Shown: positions 7,369 to 14,520 of the stretch, piece by piece
How the letters are laid out: each line of letters begins with the position of its first letter
How positions within the stretch are numbered: position 1 is the stretch's first letter
Source: Deltaproteobacteria bacterium
GTDB lineage: Bacteria > Desulfobacterota > Desulfobacteria > Desulfobacterales > JAABPS01
Assembly (NCBI GenBank): GCA_019309685.1
Contig: JAFDFT010000006.1
Location: 1-19,362, forward strand
Direction of reading: 5' to 3'
DNA length: 19,362 nt
The notes under the pieces: model-generated
The model's database searches: none
The model's input: the letters and a program-made list of their open reading frames with translations, nothing else
Told to the model about the DNA's origin: nothing
Position numbers and translations under genes: made by a program

Positions 7369-8925
7369 ATGGGCAAAAAAATGGATGAAGCCATTAAAAA
7401 ATATCAAGAGATACAGGAAAAAAATCTTATTGGCGGCGGCGAGAAACATATTGAAAGACAGCATAGCCGTGGGAAACTGATGGTACGGGAGCGAATCGAT
7501 ATACTTGTCGACCCCGGATCCTTTAATGAATTGGGATCATGCGTGGGCACCACAAGCATGCGCATGGACGGCCGTATTCCGGATGCGCCATGTGACGGCG
7601 CAGTAACTGGCACTGCCAGGGTCAACGACAGGCCGATCATGCTTCACGCGAGTGATTTCACAGTACTGGGCGGTTCGACAGGAGTGCAGCACCTCATGAA
7701 ATTCGCGCGGCCGCTGGAGATGGCTGCTGAATGGGGTATTCCCCTGGTTATTTTGCTGGATTCATCGGGCGGCAGACTTGGATACGCTGATGCGACGATA
7801 GCGGGTATTGATTGGCAGTTCAGGATTCAGTCTCTGTACTCAGGTGTTGTCCCACAGATCTGTGTCCTCATGGGTCCGTGTATCGCCGGCGGCGCGTATA
7901 TTCCAACGCTTTGCGACTTTCTGTTTATGAGCAGGGTGTCAGGAACTATGTGGCTGGGCGGCCCGCGCCAGACAGCGGCCGCAACGTCTGAAAAGTTTGA
8001 CAGCAATGTCGGCGGGGCCGATTATCACATGCAGTTCAGCGGGAGCTGTGATGCTGTGGAAGAGGATGATGAAACAATTATTAAGAAAACGCGTGAATTG
8101 CTGCGCTACCTGCCTCTTAGTTTCAGGGATAAGCCGCCCCTGTGGGAACAAACGGATGACCCTGGCAGGGAGGTTGCGGAACTCAATAAAATTGTTCCTG
8201 ATGACTTTAGTAAAACTTATGATATGCATGATGTGATCAAACAGATCGTTGATGAAGGGGATTACTTTGAGATTAAAGACGAGTACGCAAAAAATATCAT
8301 TACCTGCTTCTGCCGTTTTAACGGGCAAGTGGTTGGCCTGGTCGCAAATAATCCAAAGTATCCGGGAAGCATGCTGGAAATAAATTCCAGCGATAAATAC
8401 TATCGATTTTTGCAGGTGCTGGACGCGTACAATATCCCTTTGGTCAATCTTGTGGATACTCCGCCGGTCGTACCGGGTGAAGCTGAAGAGGCCAAGGGGT
8501 TGATCAGACACATGGGCAAGATAACTGAAGTCTATGCGACGGCCACTATCCCGAAGATCAGTGTAATATTACGCGGAGCATACGCAGATGCAGGGAGCAT
8601 GATAATGGGCGGACTTAAAAGCATGGGTACAGATTTGATCTACGCATGGCCAATTGCCCAGTTTGCTGTGGAATCATCCAATTTGGACTACAGAAAGATT
8701 TATGATAAGGGCATTGAAGAAGACGCGTATGAATCCTATCTGAATCGTTCCCGGGAAAAAGTGGATGCATTTGGCACTGCCCATACATGGACTGCGCAGA
8801 TCGTTGATGAAATAATACTGCCAAAGGATACACGGAAAAGGATCATTGAAGGACTTCAGATAACGAAGAAAAAAGTAGAGAAGCTGCCGGCAAGAGCGAA
8901 AATGCATGGTGCTCCACCGGTATAA
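7369..8925 (+). CDS. acyl-CoA carboxyltransferase subunit CT2 (PccB/MccB-like), altered C-terminal site
   Basis: A 518-residue paralogue of CT1 with the same two-domain layout and the family start ERQHSRGKLMVRERI. Its N-domain loop GPCIAGGAYIP (169-179) keeps the Gly174-Gly175 oxyanion pair and aligns without gaps to the AGGAY loop of methylcrotonyl-CoA and geranyl-CoA carboxylases. Its C-domain loop, normally AYGGAYDVM, reads AYADAGSMIM (404-413) and is one residue longer, so the Gly-Gly is replaced by Ala406-Asp407. This is the mirror image of the defect in CT1. The DTP-x3-PG segment and RHMGK are otherwise family-like. AAGGGAG precedes the start, and the biotin carrier follows after 52 bases. 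The two proteins are best read as the beta and beta' subunits of one heteromeric enzyme. Two separate carboxylases sharing one carrier cannot be excluded, but each would then have a damaged site. Confidence 0.9.
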   Translation: MGKKMDEAIKKYQEIQEKNLIGGGEKHIERQHSRGKLMVRERIDILVDPGSFNELGSCVGTTSMRMDGRIPDAPCDGAVTGTARVNDRPIMLHASDFTVLGGSTGVQHLMKFARPLEMAAEWGIPLVILLDSSGGRLGYADATIAGIDWQFRIQSLYSGVVPQICVLMGPCIAGGAYIPTLCDFLFMSRVSGTMWLGGPRQTAAATSEKFDSNVGGADYHMQFSGSCDAVEEDDETIIKKTRELLRYLPLSFRDKPPLWEQTDDPGREVAELNKIVPDDFSKTYDMHDVIKQIVDEGDYFEIKDEYAKNIITCFCRFNGQVVGLVANNPKYPGSMLEINSSDKYYRFLQVLDAYNIPLVNLVDTPPVVPGEAEEAKGLIRHMGKITEVYATATIPKISVILRGAYADAGSMIMGGLKSMGTDLIYAWPIAQFAVESSNLDYRKIYDKGIEEDAYESYLNRSREKVDAFGTAHTWTAQIVDEIILPKDTRKRIIEGLQITKKKVEKLPARAKMHGAPPV

Positions 8926-8977
8926 AGTGCTGGCGGCGAAGCATTGATTTTTATCAGCATAAAGGAGGAAACAAAGA

Positions 8978-9238
8978 ATGGCTGAAACAAGTGGAAAACG
9001 GATTGAAGTGAGAGCTGCGATGTCTGGGGTGTTTTACCGAAAACCGGCCCCTGAAGAACCCGCTTACGTTGAAGTGGGTACGGTCGTAAAAAAGAAGCAG
9101 ATACTTGCTCTGCTGGAGACCATGAAAGTGTTCCAAAAAATTAAGTCTCCGGCGAACGGGAAGGTAGTAGAGATTGTTGCCGAAGAGGAGACCCCTTTGA
9201 AGGACGGTGACCTTATATTCATTCTGGAGGCGGAATAA
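8978..9238 (+). CDS. free-standing biotin carboxyl carrier protein
   Basis: An 86-residue protein that is almost entirely a biotinyl domain. The segment MSGVFYRKPAPEEPAYVEVG matches the AccB-type domain start, and the attachment motif is ETMKV with Lys50 as the biotinylated residue (EAMKM in most carriers). The Pro/Ala-rich N-terminal linker of full-length AccB is absent. The protein would shuttle carboxybiotin between the biotin carboxylase encoded downstream and the CT1/CT2 complex. A strong AAAGGAGG lies nine bases before the start. Being a separate small protein, rather than fused to the carboxylase as in mitochondrial-type PCC/MCC alpha subunits, it gives the enzyme a four-polypeptide layout: CT1, CT2, carrier, carboxylase. 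Confidence 0.93.
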   Translation: MAETSGKRIEVRAAMSGVFYRKPAPEEPAYVEVGTVVKKKQILALLETMKVFQKIKSPANGKVVEIVAEEETPLKDGDLIFILEAE

Positions 9239-9284
9239 AGTAATCTTTCAGTAACAGCAGGTTTTACGGATAAGGATTTAGGTA

Positions 9285-10655
9285 ATGTTTAAAAAAATAC
9301 TTATTGCAAACAGAGGCGAAATCGCCGTCAGGATCATCCGCGCGTGCCGGGAATCGGGCATTAAAAGTGTGGCGGTATACTCTGAAGCGGACGAAACATC
9401 ACTTCATCTAAAGATGGCGGACGAAAAGGTATGCATAGGGCCTCCGGTCAGCGCCAAGAGCTATTTGAACATGGAGAGTATTATAAAGGCGGCGAAGGAG
9501 ACATGTGCTGATGCCATACACCCGGGTTACGGATATTTGGCTGAAGTGGAAGAATTTGCCAAAATGTGTGATGAACAGGGTATTGTCTTCATCGGCCCCA
9601 CTCCCCACAACCTGAGCCTGGCAGGTGATAAAATCGCGGGGAAAAAGATCATGGAAGAAGCCGGGGTGCCTGTCATTCCGAGCAGTCCCGGCGGTGTCGG
9701 GTCTATTGACGAGGCAAAGAGCTTTTGCAATGAGATTGGTTATCCGGTCATGATCAAGGCGTCCGGCGGCGGCGGCGGCAGAGGGATCAGGGTTTGCCAA
9801 AATGAAGAAGATTTGCTGGAGGAGTTTCCGGTAGCAAAAATGGAAGCGCGGGCGGCTTTTGGCAATGATGAACTTTATATTGAAAAATTTATTACTCAGC
9901 CCAGGCATATTGAATTTCAGATTTTAGCCGATAAATCCGGGAAAGTAATACATCTGGGCGAACGGGAATGCACTATACAGCGGCGTTATCAGAAGCTTAT
10001 TGAGGAAGCGCCCTCTCCCGGGCTTACGCCCGCCCTGAGAAAAGCCATGGGTGATGCCGCAATAAAGGCGGCTGAAGCGATTCAATATTTTAATGCCGGT
10101 ACCGTGGAATTTCTTCTGGACAAGGACGGAAAATTTTACTTCATTGAAATCAATTCACGGATACAGGTGGAGCATCCGGTTACTGAACTCACAACAGGCA
10201 TAGACCTGGTGAAAGAGCAGATAAGGCTTTCATCAGGCGAAACGCTGGACTACAGCTTTGACGATCTCAATATAAAAGGATGGGCCATTGAATGCAGGAT
10301 CAACGCTGAAGACCCGGAGAAAAACTTTTTGCCCTCACCCGGTACTGTTGAAGAATATCATCCACCGGGCGGTTTCGGAGTCCGACTGGATACACATCTT
10401 TATCAGGGGTATGAACTTCCCATCTATTATGATTCTTTAATCGCGAAACTCATATCCTATGATACAACGAGAAACGGCGCTATTTCAGTAATGAAAAGAG
10501 CGCTTGAGGAATTTAGAGTCTATCCGCTTAAAACAACCATACCCCTTTACCTTCAGGTAATGGATGACCCTCATTTTATCGAAGGCAAGTTTGACACCAG
10601 CTTTATAGAAAAGTTTCTGCCGGAAGAAGACGAAGATGACGATGATGATGATTAA
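9285..10655 (+). CDS. accC: biotin carboxylase subunit of the acyl-CoA carboxylase
   Basis: A 456-residue ATP-grasp biotin carboxylase, which carboxylates carrier-bound biotin using ATP and bicarbonate. It aligns so closely with E. coli AccC that catalytic residues share numbering: Glu288, Asn290, Arg292, Glu296 (INSRIQVEHPVTE) and Arg338 (ECRINAEDP). The glycine-rich loop is KASGGGGGRG from Lys158. One deviation is HPGYGYLAEVEEF where the family has HPGYGFLSEN; Glu87 is kept, but the usual Asn is Val88. The protein ends in an acidic run, EEDEDDDDDD, encoded partly by GAT repeats. There is no fused biotinyl domain, in keeping with the separate carrier gene 46 bases upstream. The symbol reflects the family; the acyl substrate is set by CT1/CT2 and need not be acetyl-CoA. 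Confidence 0.92.
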   Translation: MFKKILIANRGEIAVRIIRACRESGIKSVAVYSEADETSLHLKMADEKVCIGPPVSAKSYLNMESIIKAAKETCADAIHPGYGYLAEVEEFAKMCDEQGIVFIGPTPHNLSLAGDKIAGKKIMEEAGVPVIPSSPGGVGSIDEAKSFCNEIGYPVMIKASGGGGGRGIRVCQNEEDLLEEFPVAKMEARAAFGNDELYIEKFITQPRHIEFQILADKSGKVIHLGERECTIQRRYQKLIEEAPSPGLTPALRKAMGDAAIKAAEAIQYFNAGTVEFLLDKDGKFYFIEINSRIQVEHPVTELTTGIDLVKEQIRLSSGETLDYSFDDLNIKGWAIECRINAEDPEKNFLPSPGTVEEYHPPGGFGVRLDTHLYQGYELPIYYDSLIAKLISYDTTRNGAISVMKRALEEFRVYPLKTTIPLYLQVMDDPHFIEGKFDTSFIEKFLPEEDEDDDDDD

Positions 10656-10667
10656 AAAAGGGTTGCT

Positions 10668-11858
10668 ATGGACTTCGGTTTTACAAAGGAACAGGAAGCA
10701 TTTCGCTTAGAAGTTAGAGAATATATTAAGACAGAAATGCCCCAAAAGTGGGAAACGCTCGGGTATACGGTATGGGAAGAGACAGACGAATCCTGGGCCA
10801 TCACACAAGAATGGAACCGCAAGCTCGGGGCAAAGGGATGGCTTGCCCTGACATGGCCGGAAGAATATGGGGGACTGGGGCGTTCTCCAGTAGACCAACT
10901 CATTTTAGATGAAGAGATGGCTGCCGCCGGCACTCCAACCGGCGTAGAAACAATGATAACCATCGGCTGGGTATGCCCCACGATTATGCTGTTTGGTACC
11001 GATGAACAGAAGAAAAAATATCTTCCACCGGCGGCCAGGGGGGAACTAACATTCTGTCTTGGCTATAGTGAACCGGATGCCGGTTCGGATCTGGCAGCAG
11101 TATCGACTGCGGCGGTTGAAGATGGTGATACATTTGTTGTAAACGGTCAGAAGGTATGGACTTCGATAGCACATCGGGCCGATTACTGCTGGCTTGCGGC
11201 ACGGACAGATCCTGATGCGCCAAAGCATAAGGGTGTAAGCATGTTTGTTGTGGATATGAAGTCCCCGGGTATTACGGTCCGCCCCCTGATAAATATTTTA
11301 GGATTCCATTCATTCAATGAAGTTTTTTTTGATAACGTAATCATTCCAAAAGAGAGTTTGGTAGGGGAAAAGAACAACGGCTGGTATCAGCTTGCCATCG
11401 CGCTGGATTTTGAACGTTCCGGTGTGGGTGGACCGGCACGGATGAAACAGGTAATCGACGGACTTGTTCAGTACTGCAAGGAGACTAAACGAAATGGCAC
11501 GCCGCTCTGGAAAGACAAAGGGGTTCAGCAGGAACTGGCCAGATTGGCTGTTGATGCGGAGGTCCTGCGACTTCTTTGTTACCGGATAACGTGGTTGCAG
11601 ATAAATAAGAAGACCCCTAACTACGAGGCCTCTGTTACAAAAGTTTTCGGCAGTGAACTGCTGGATAGATTATCCAATGTGGGGATGCGTATTCTCGGAC
11701 CTTACAGTCAGCTTGATCGTGGATCAAAGTGGGCACAACTTCATGGCGGGATCACAAGGTCGTACCTCAATTCACCATCCATGGGAATAGGCGGCGGCAC
11801 TTCAGAGATCCAGCGAAGCATCATCGCGATGCGAGGGCTGGGACTCCCAAGGAAGTAA
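10668..11858 (+). CDS. acyl-CoA dehydrogenase 1, PimC/isovaleryl-type catalytic subunit
   Basis: A 396-residue FAD acyl-CoA dehydrogenase that introduces a 2,3-double bond and passes electrons to ETF. The YSEPDAGSDLA flavin/substrate motif and the C-terminal GTSEIQRSIIAMRGLG signature are present. The medium-chain-type catalytic Glu, which stands just before GTS, is Gly376 here. Instead, Glu249 in LDFER occupies the position of the isovaleryl-CoA/long-chain dehydrogenase base (LDLER). The enzyme therefore appears catalytically competent in the manner of isovaleryl-CoA dehydrogenase. Length and features also recall the large subunit of pimeloyl-CoA dehydrogenase (PimC). It starts 12 bases after the biotin carboxylase with only a weak AAAGGG site, so translation may be coupled. 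It is a clear paralogue of the next gene. Confidence 0.9.
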   Translation: MDFGFTKEQEAFRLEVREYIKTEMPQKWETLGYTVWEETDESWAITQEWNRKLGAKGWLALTWPEEYGGLGRSPVDQLILDEEMAAAGTPTGVETMITIGWVCPTIMLFGTDEQKKKYLPPAARGELTFCLGYSEPDAGSDLAAVSTAAVEDGDTFVVNGQKVWTSIAHRADYCWLAARTDPDAPKHKGVSMFVVDMKSPGITVRPLINILGFHSFNEVFFDNVIIPKESLVGEKNNGWYQLAIALDFERSGVGGPARMKQVIDGLVQYCKETKRNGTPLWKDKGVQQELARLAVDAEVLRLLCYRITWLQINKKTPNYEASVTKVFGSELLDRLSNVGMRILGPYSQLDRGSKWAQLHGGITRSYLNSPSMGIGGGTSEIQRSIIAMRGLGLPRK

Positions 11859-11889
11859 ATGATCTTCAGGAAATCAGGAGAAGGGAATC

Positions 11890-13089
11890 ATGGAATTTAA
11901 ATTAAGCGAGAAAGAAGAAGCCTTCAAAAGCGAAGTCGAAGCTTTTCTGAAAAAGGAACTGCCCCCTAAATGGCCTGAGATGTCTACACACTGGCCGGGT
12001 GGATACGGGTCGCTTGAATCCACCAATGAAGAAGCGGTAAAAGCGGCTTTCACATTCAGGCGCAGGCTCGCGGAGAAGGGGTGGCTGACTATTTCCTGGC
12101 CAAAAGAGTTTGGAGGGGAAGAGCACTCATACATGGAACAGGCCATCTTTGATGAACGGGTCAGTTACTACAGGGCCCCTGGAATGGGTATAGCAACTGG
12201 AATCGCCGGGCCGACAATTTTACGTTTCGGCTCCGATGAAAACAAGCAGGATTGGGTTCAAACCATCGCAAAAGGCGAAATCGAAATGTGGCTGGGATAC
12301 AGTGAACCGAACTCGGGGTCTGACCTTGCAGGTATTCAAACAACGGCAGTAGATGACGGTGATGACTTCATTATAAACGGCCAGAAAATCTGGGGCACAA
12401 TAGCCCATCTAGCGGATTATGCCTGGTTGATTGCTGTGACCGATTCTGAAGCACCAAGGCATAGAAATGCCAGCCTTTTTATCGTAGACAACAAAACCCC
12501 GGGGGTTACTATTCGCCCGATAATAAACATTCTCGGGATTCATTCCTTTAACGAGGTCTTTTTTGACAACGTGCGCGTGCCCAAGAGAAATATGATCGGC
12601 GAAAAGAATATGGGGTTTTACTACATGATGACGGCTCTTGATTTTGAGAGACTCATGGTGGGCATTGGCGGGTTCAAAAGACTTTTCGAGCAATTTATCG
12701 AGTACGTAAAACAGTCCGAACAGGATGGATCACCGCTTGGTAAAAACCATACAGTGCGCAAAAAACTGGCGGAGATCGCGGTTAAAATTGAAATGGTCTA
12801 CATATTTTTCTGGAGAACCGCCAGCATGCTGGACAAGGGGCTCGTCCCAAGCGTTGAATCTTCTGTTTTAAAACTAACCGCTACTGAATTGAGCCGGGCG
12901 CTGGCAGACGTTACCATGGAGATATTGGGACCTTATGGCCAGCTAATGGGTGGATCTAAAGATGCACAGTTCAGGGGCATGGCCCCACGTGGATATCTTG
13001 ACTGTATATCAGCAACCATAGGCGCGGGTACTTCCGAGATTCAGCGAAATATCATTGCCATGAGGGGATTGGGTTTGACAAAAAAATAG
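11890..13089 (+). CDS. acyl-CoA dehydrogenase 2, PimC/isovaleryl-type paralogue
   Basis: A 399-residue acyl-CoA dehydrogenase similar along its whole length to the preceding gene: shared YSEP-x-x-GSDLA, the NILG-x-HSFNEVFFDNV block, LDFER, and the GTSEIQR-x-IIAMRGLGL ending. Glu253 in LDFER is the likely catalytic base. The residue before GTS is Ala379, as in isovaleryl-CoA dehydrogenase (GAGTSE). The two copies probably arose by tandem duplication and have diverged most near the N-terminus and in the substrate-pocket helices. They may act on successive intermediates or pair with dehydrogenase 3. The AGGAGAAGGG ribosome site is strong, and the gene lies 31 bases after dehydrogenase 1. Confidence 0.9.
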   Translation: MEFKLSEKEEAFKSEVEAFLKKELPPKWPEMSTHWPGGYGSLESTNEEAVKAAFTFRRRLAEKGWLTISWPKEFGGEEHSYMEQAIFDERVSYYRAPGMGIATGIAGPTILRFGSDENKQDWVQTIAKGEIEMWLGYSEPNSGSDLAGIQTTAVDDGDDFIINGQKIWGTIAHLADYAWLIAVTDSEAPRHRNASLFIVDNKTPGVTIRPIINILGIHSFNEVFFDNVRVPKRNMIGEKNMGFYYMMTALDFERLMVGIGGFKRLFEQFIEYVKQSEQDGSPLGKNHTVRKKLAEIAVKIEMVYIFFWRTASMLDKGLVPSVESSVLKLTATELSRALADVTMEILGPYGQLMGGSKDAQFRGMAPRGYLDCISATIGAGTSEIQRNIIAMRGLGLTKK

Positions 13090-13126
13090 AATCATTTTTT
13101 CAGTAAAGATAAAAGGAGTTGAAATT

Positions 13127-14260
13127 ATGGATCTTGAATTCACAAAAGAACAAAAAATACTAAAATCATCGGCCCGTGACTTCTTAAAAAAAGAATGTCC
13201 AAGTTCAGTGATGAGAGAGATGAAAGAAGATGAGAAGGGGTATCCTGAGGCACTGTGGGCAAAAATGGCTGATCTTGGATGGCTCGGGGTAATGGTTCCT
13301 GAAGCATATGATGGGATTGGCGGTAATTTTATGGATCTTGCCATTATCCTGGAAGCTATGGGTGAAGTCTGCTGCCCGGGGCCGTTTTTCTCAACCGTTG
13401 TTCTAGGCGGGTTGGCCATATTGGACGCGGGTTCAGAAGAACAGAAGAAATTGCTTCTGCCCAAGCTGGCAAATGGAGATCTTATTCTCACGTTGGCGCT
13501 GTCCGAACCGGGGGCCTGGTACGGGACGTCTGTAATTAATGTTCAGGCGGTAGCGGACAAAGATGAATACGTCATTAACGGGACAAAGCTTTTTGTGGAA
13601 AATGCCCATATCGCCGACTATATACTCTGCGCCGCCCGGACAGATAAAGGCGGATCGCCGGATGAAGGGATTACCCTGTTTCTGGTGGACGGTAAAAGTA
13701 AAGGCATCACGTGTACAGTCCTTGACACCCTGGCATATGACAAGCAGTGCGAGGTTGTATTTGACAATGTCAGGGTACCTGCTGACAATATTATCGGTGA
13801 AAATGGAAAGGCCTTCAGCGTGCTTGAGAATCTGCAGGAAAAGGCGGCAGTGGGAAAATGTGCTGAGATGGTTGGCTGCATTCAGACCGCCTTTGACATG
13901 ACGGTGGCTTACGCAAAGGATCGGAAACAGTTTGGGAGGCCAATTGGGAGTTTCCAGGCCATTCAGCATCACTGCGCGAATATGGTCATCGATGTGGATG
14001 GCGCTCGATTCATCACGTATCAGGCTGCATGGAAGATTGCAGAGGGGCTTCCCACAAGCATGGAGGCATCCATGGCCAAGGCATGGACCAGTGATGCGTC
14101 AAGGCGCGTTACCTTCCTGGGCCACCAGATTCATGGCGCTATCTCCTTTTGCGAGGAACATGATATGCACCTGTATTACAGAAAAGCAAAGGCCGCTGAA
14201 GTAGCATTTGGAGACGGGGATTACCATTTGGAAAAGGTTGCTCAGCAGCTGGGTCTATAG
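13127..14260 (+). CDS. acyl-CoA dehydrogenase 3, small-subunit (PimD-like) type lacking catalytic Glu
   Basis: A 377-residue acyl-CoA dehydrogenase-fold protein of a different branch from its neighbours. N- and middle-domain features are normal (MDLEFTKEQK, ALSEPGAW, RKQFGRPIGSFQA). The C-terminal end reads HGAISFCEEHDMHLYYRKAK and then AFGDGDYHLE, with no GTSxIQR block. At the medium-chain Glu position there is Phe. At the isovaleryl-type position, LQEKAAVG aligns an Ala unless a gap is introduced. Proteins of this type (PimD small subunit, FadE partners in mycobacterial alpha2beta2 enzymes) form heteromers with a catalytic partner. The likely partner here is dehydrogenase 1 or 2. AAAGGAG lies eight bases before the start. 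This is the last gene of the operon, ending 63 bases before a terminator hairpin. Confidence 0.85.
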   Translation: MDLEFTKEQKILKSSARDFLKKECPSSVMREMKEDEKGYPEALWAKMADLGWLGVMVPEAYDGIGGNFMDLAIILEAMGEVCCPGPFFSTVVLGGLAILDAGSEEQKKLLLPKLANGDLILTLALSEPGAWYGTSVINVQAVADKDEYVINGTKLFVENAHIADYILCAARTDKGGSPDEGITLFLVDGKSKGITCTVLDTLAYDKQCEVVFDNVRVPADNIIGENGKAFSVLENLQEKAAVGKCAEMVGCIQTAFDMTVAYAKDRKQFGRPIGSFQAIQHHCANMVIDVDGARFITYQAAWKIAEGLPTSMEASMAKAWTSDASRRVTFLGHQIHGAISFCEEHDMHLYYRKAKAAEVAFGDGDYHLEKVAQQLGL

Positions 14261-14323
14261 TCCAGCGGTTTTGCATTTTCTCAGACAAAAAATAATTATA
14301 GTTCTTGCTGAAAATAAAGAGAG

Positions 14324-14361
14324 GCCGGTAGAAGGTTAGAATCCTGCCGGCTTTATTCTTT
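14324..14361 (+). terminator. factor-independent terminator of the carboxylase operon
   Basis: GCCGGTAG (14324-14331) pairs with CTGCCGGC (14344-14351), with one U-G pair and a 12-base loop. The T-rich run TTTATTCTTT follows directly. It stands 63 bases after the third dehydrogenase and is the clearest terminator in the window, marking the 3' end of the 5.6-14.3 kb operon. Confidence 0.75.
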
Positions 14362-14377
14362 GGTTGGATTGAATATC

Positions 14378-14399
14378 CCTAACCTTTTAAGGCCTTAGG
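14378..14399. repeat. short AT-centred palindrome upstream of the hydratase gene
   Basis: The 22 bases run CCTAACC, TTTTAAGG, CCTTAGG. CCTAA pairs with TTAGG and CCTT with AAGG, with a small bulge. It may be an operator for the hydratase gene 120 bases downstream or incidental structure. Confidence 0.3.
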
Positions 14400-14456
14400 A
14401 AAACATCCTATTTTACACAGTCCCGGTGCTTCTGATGAGAAGAATCTTCGCTAAGA

Positions 14457-14485
14457 TTGCAAGAACAGGAAGGTTAATTTTTAAG
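14457..14485 (+). promoter_or_regulatory. weak candidate promoter of the enoyl-CoA hydratase gene
   Basis: TTGCAA (14457-14462) is followed after 17 bases by TTTAAG (14480-14485), each matching consensus at four of six positions. A promoter is expected here because the terminator upstream separates this gene from the carboxylase operon. Confidence 0.25.
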
Positions 14486-14520
14486 ATTTTACAATTTAAC
14501 AAGTAGGGAGGTTGTAAAAG

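Noticed and set aside
7939..8511. 190-residue open frame on the minus strand inside CT2
   Set aside because: Antisense shadow of CT2 with no recognisable domain; the + strand frame has clear family motifs throughout.
5794..10655. Sodium-pumping glutaconyl- or methylmalonyl-CoA decarboxylase
   Set aside because: No membrane beta subunit or small membrane anchor is encoded, and a biotin carboxylase is present, which points to ATP-dependent carboxylation or a soluble transcarboxylase.
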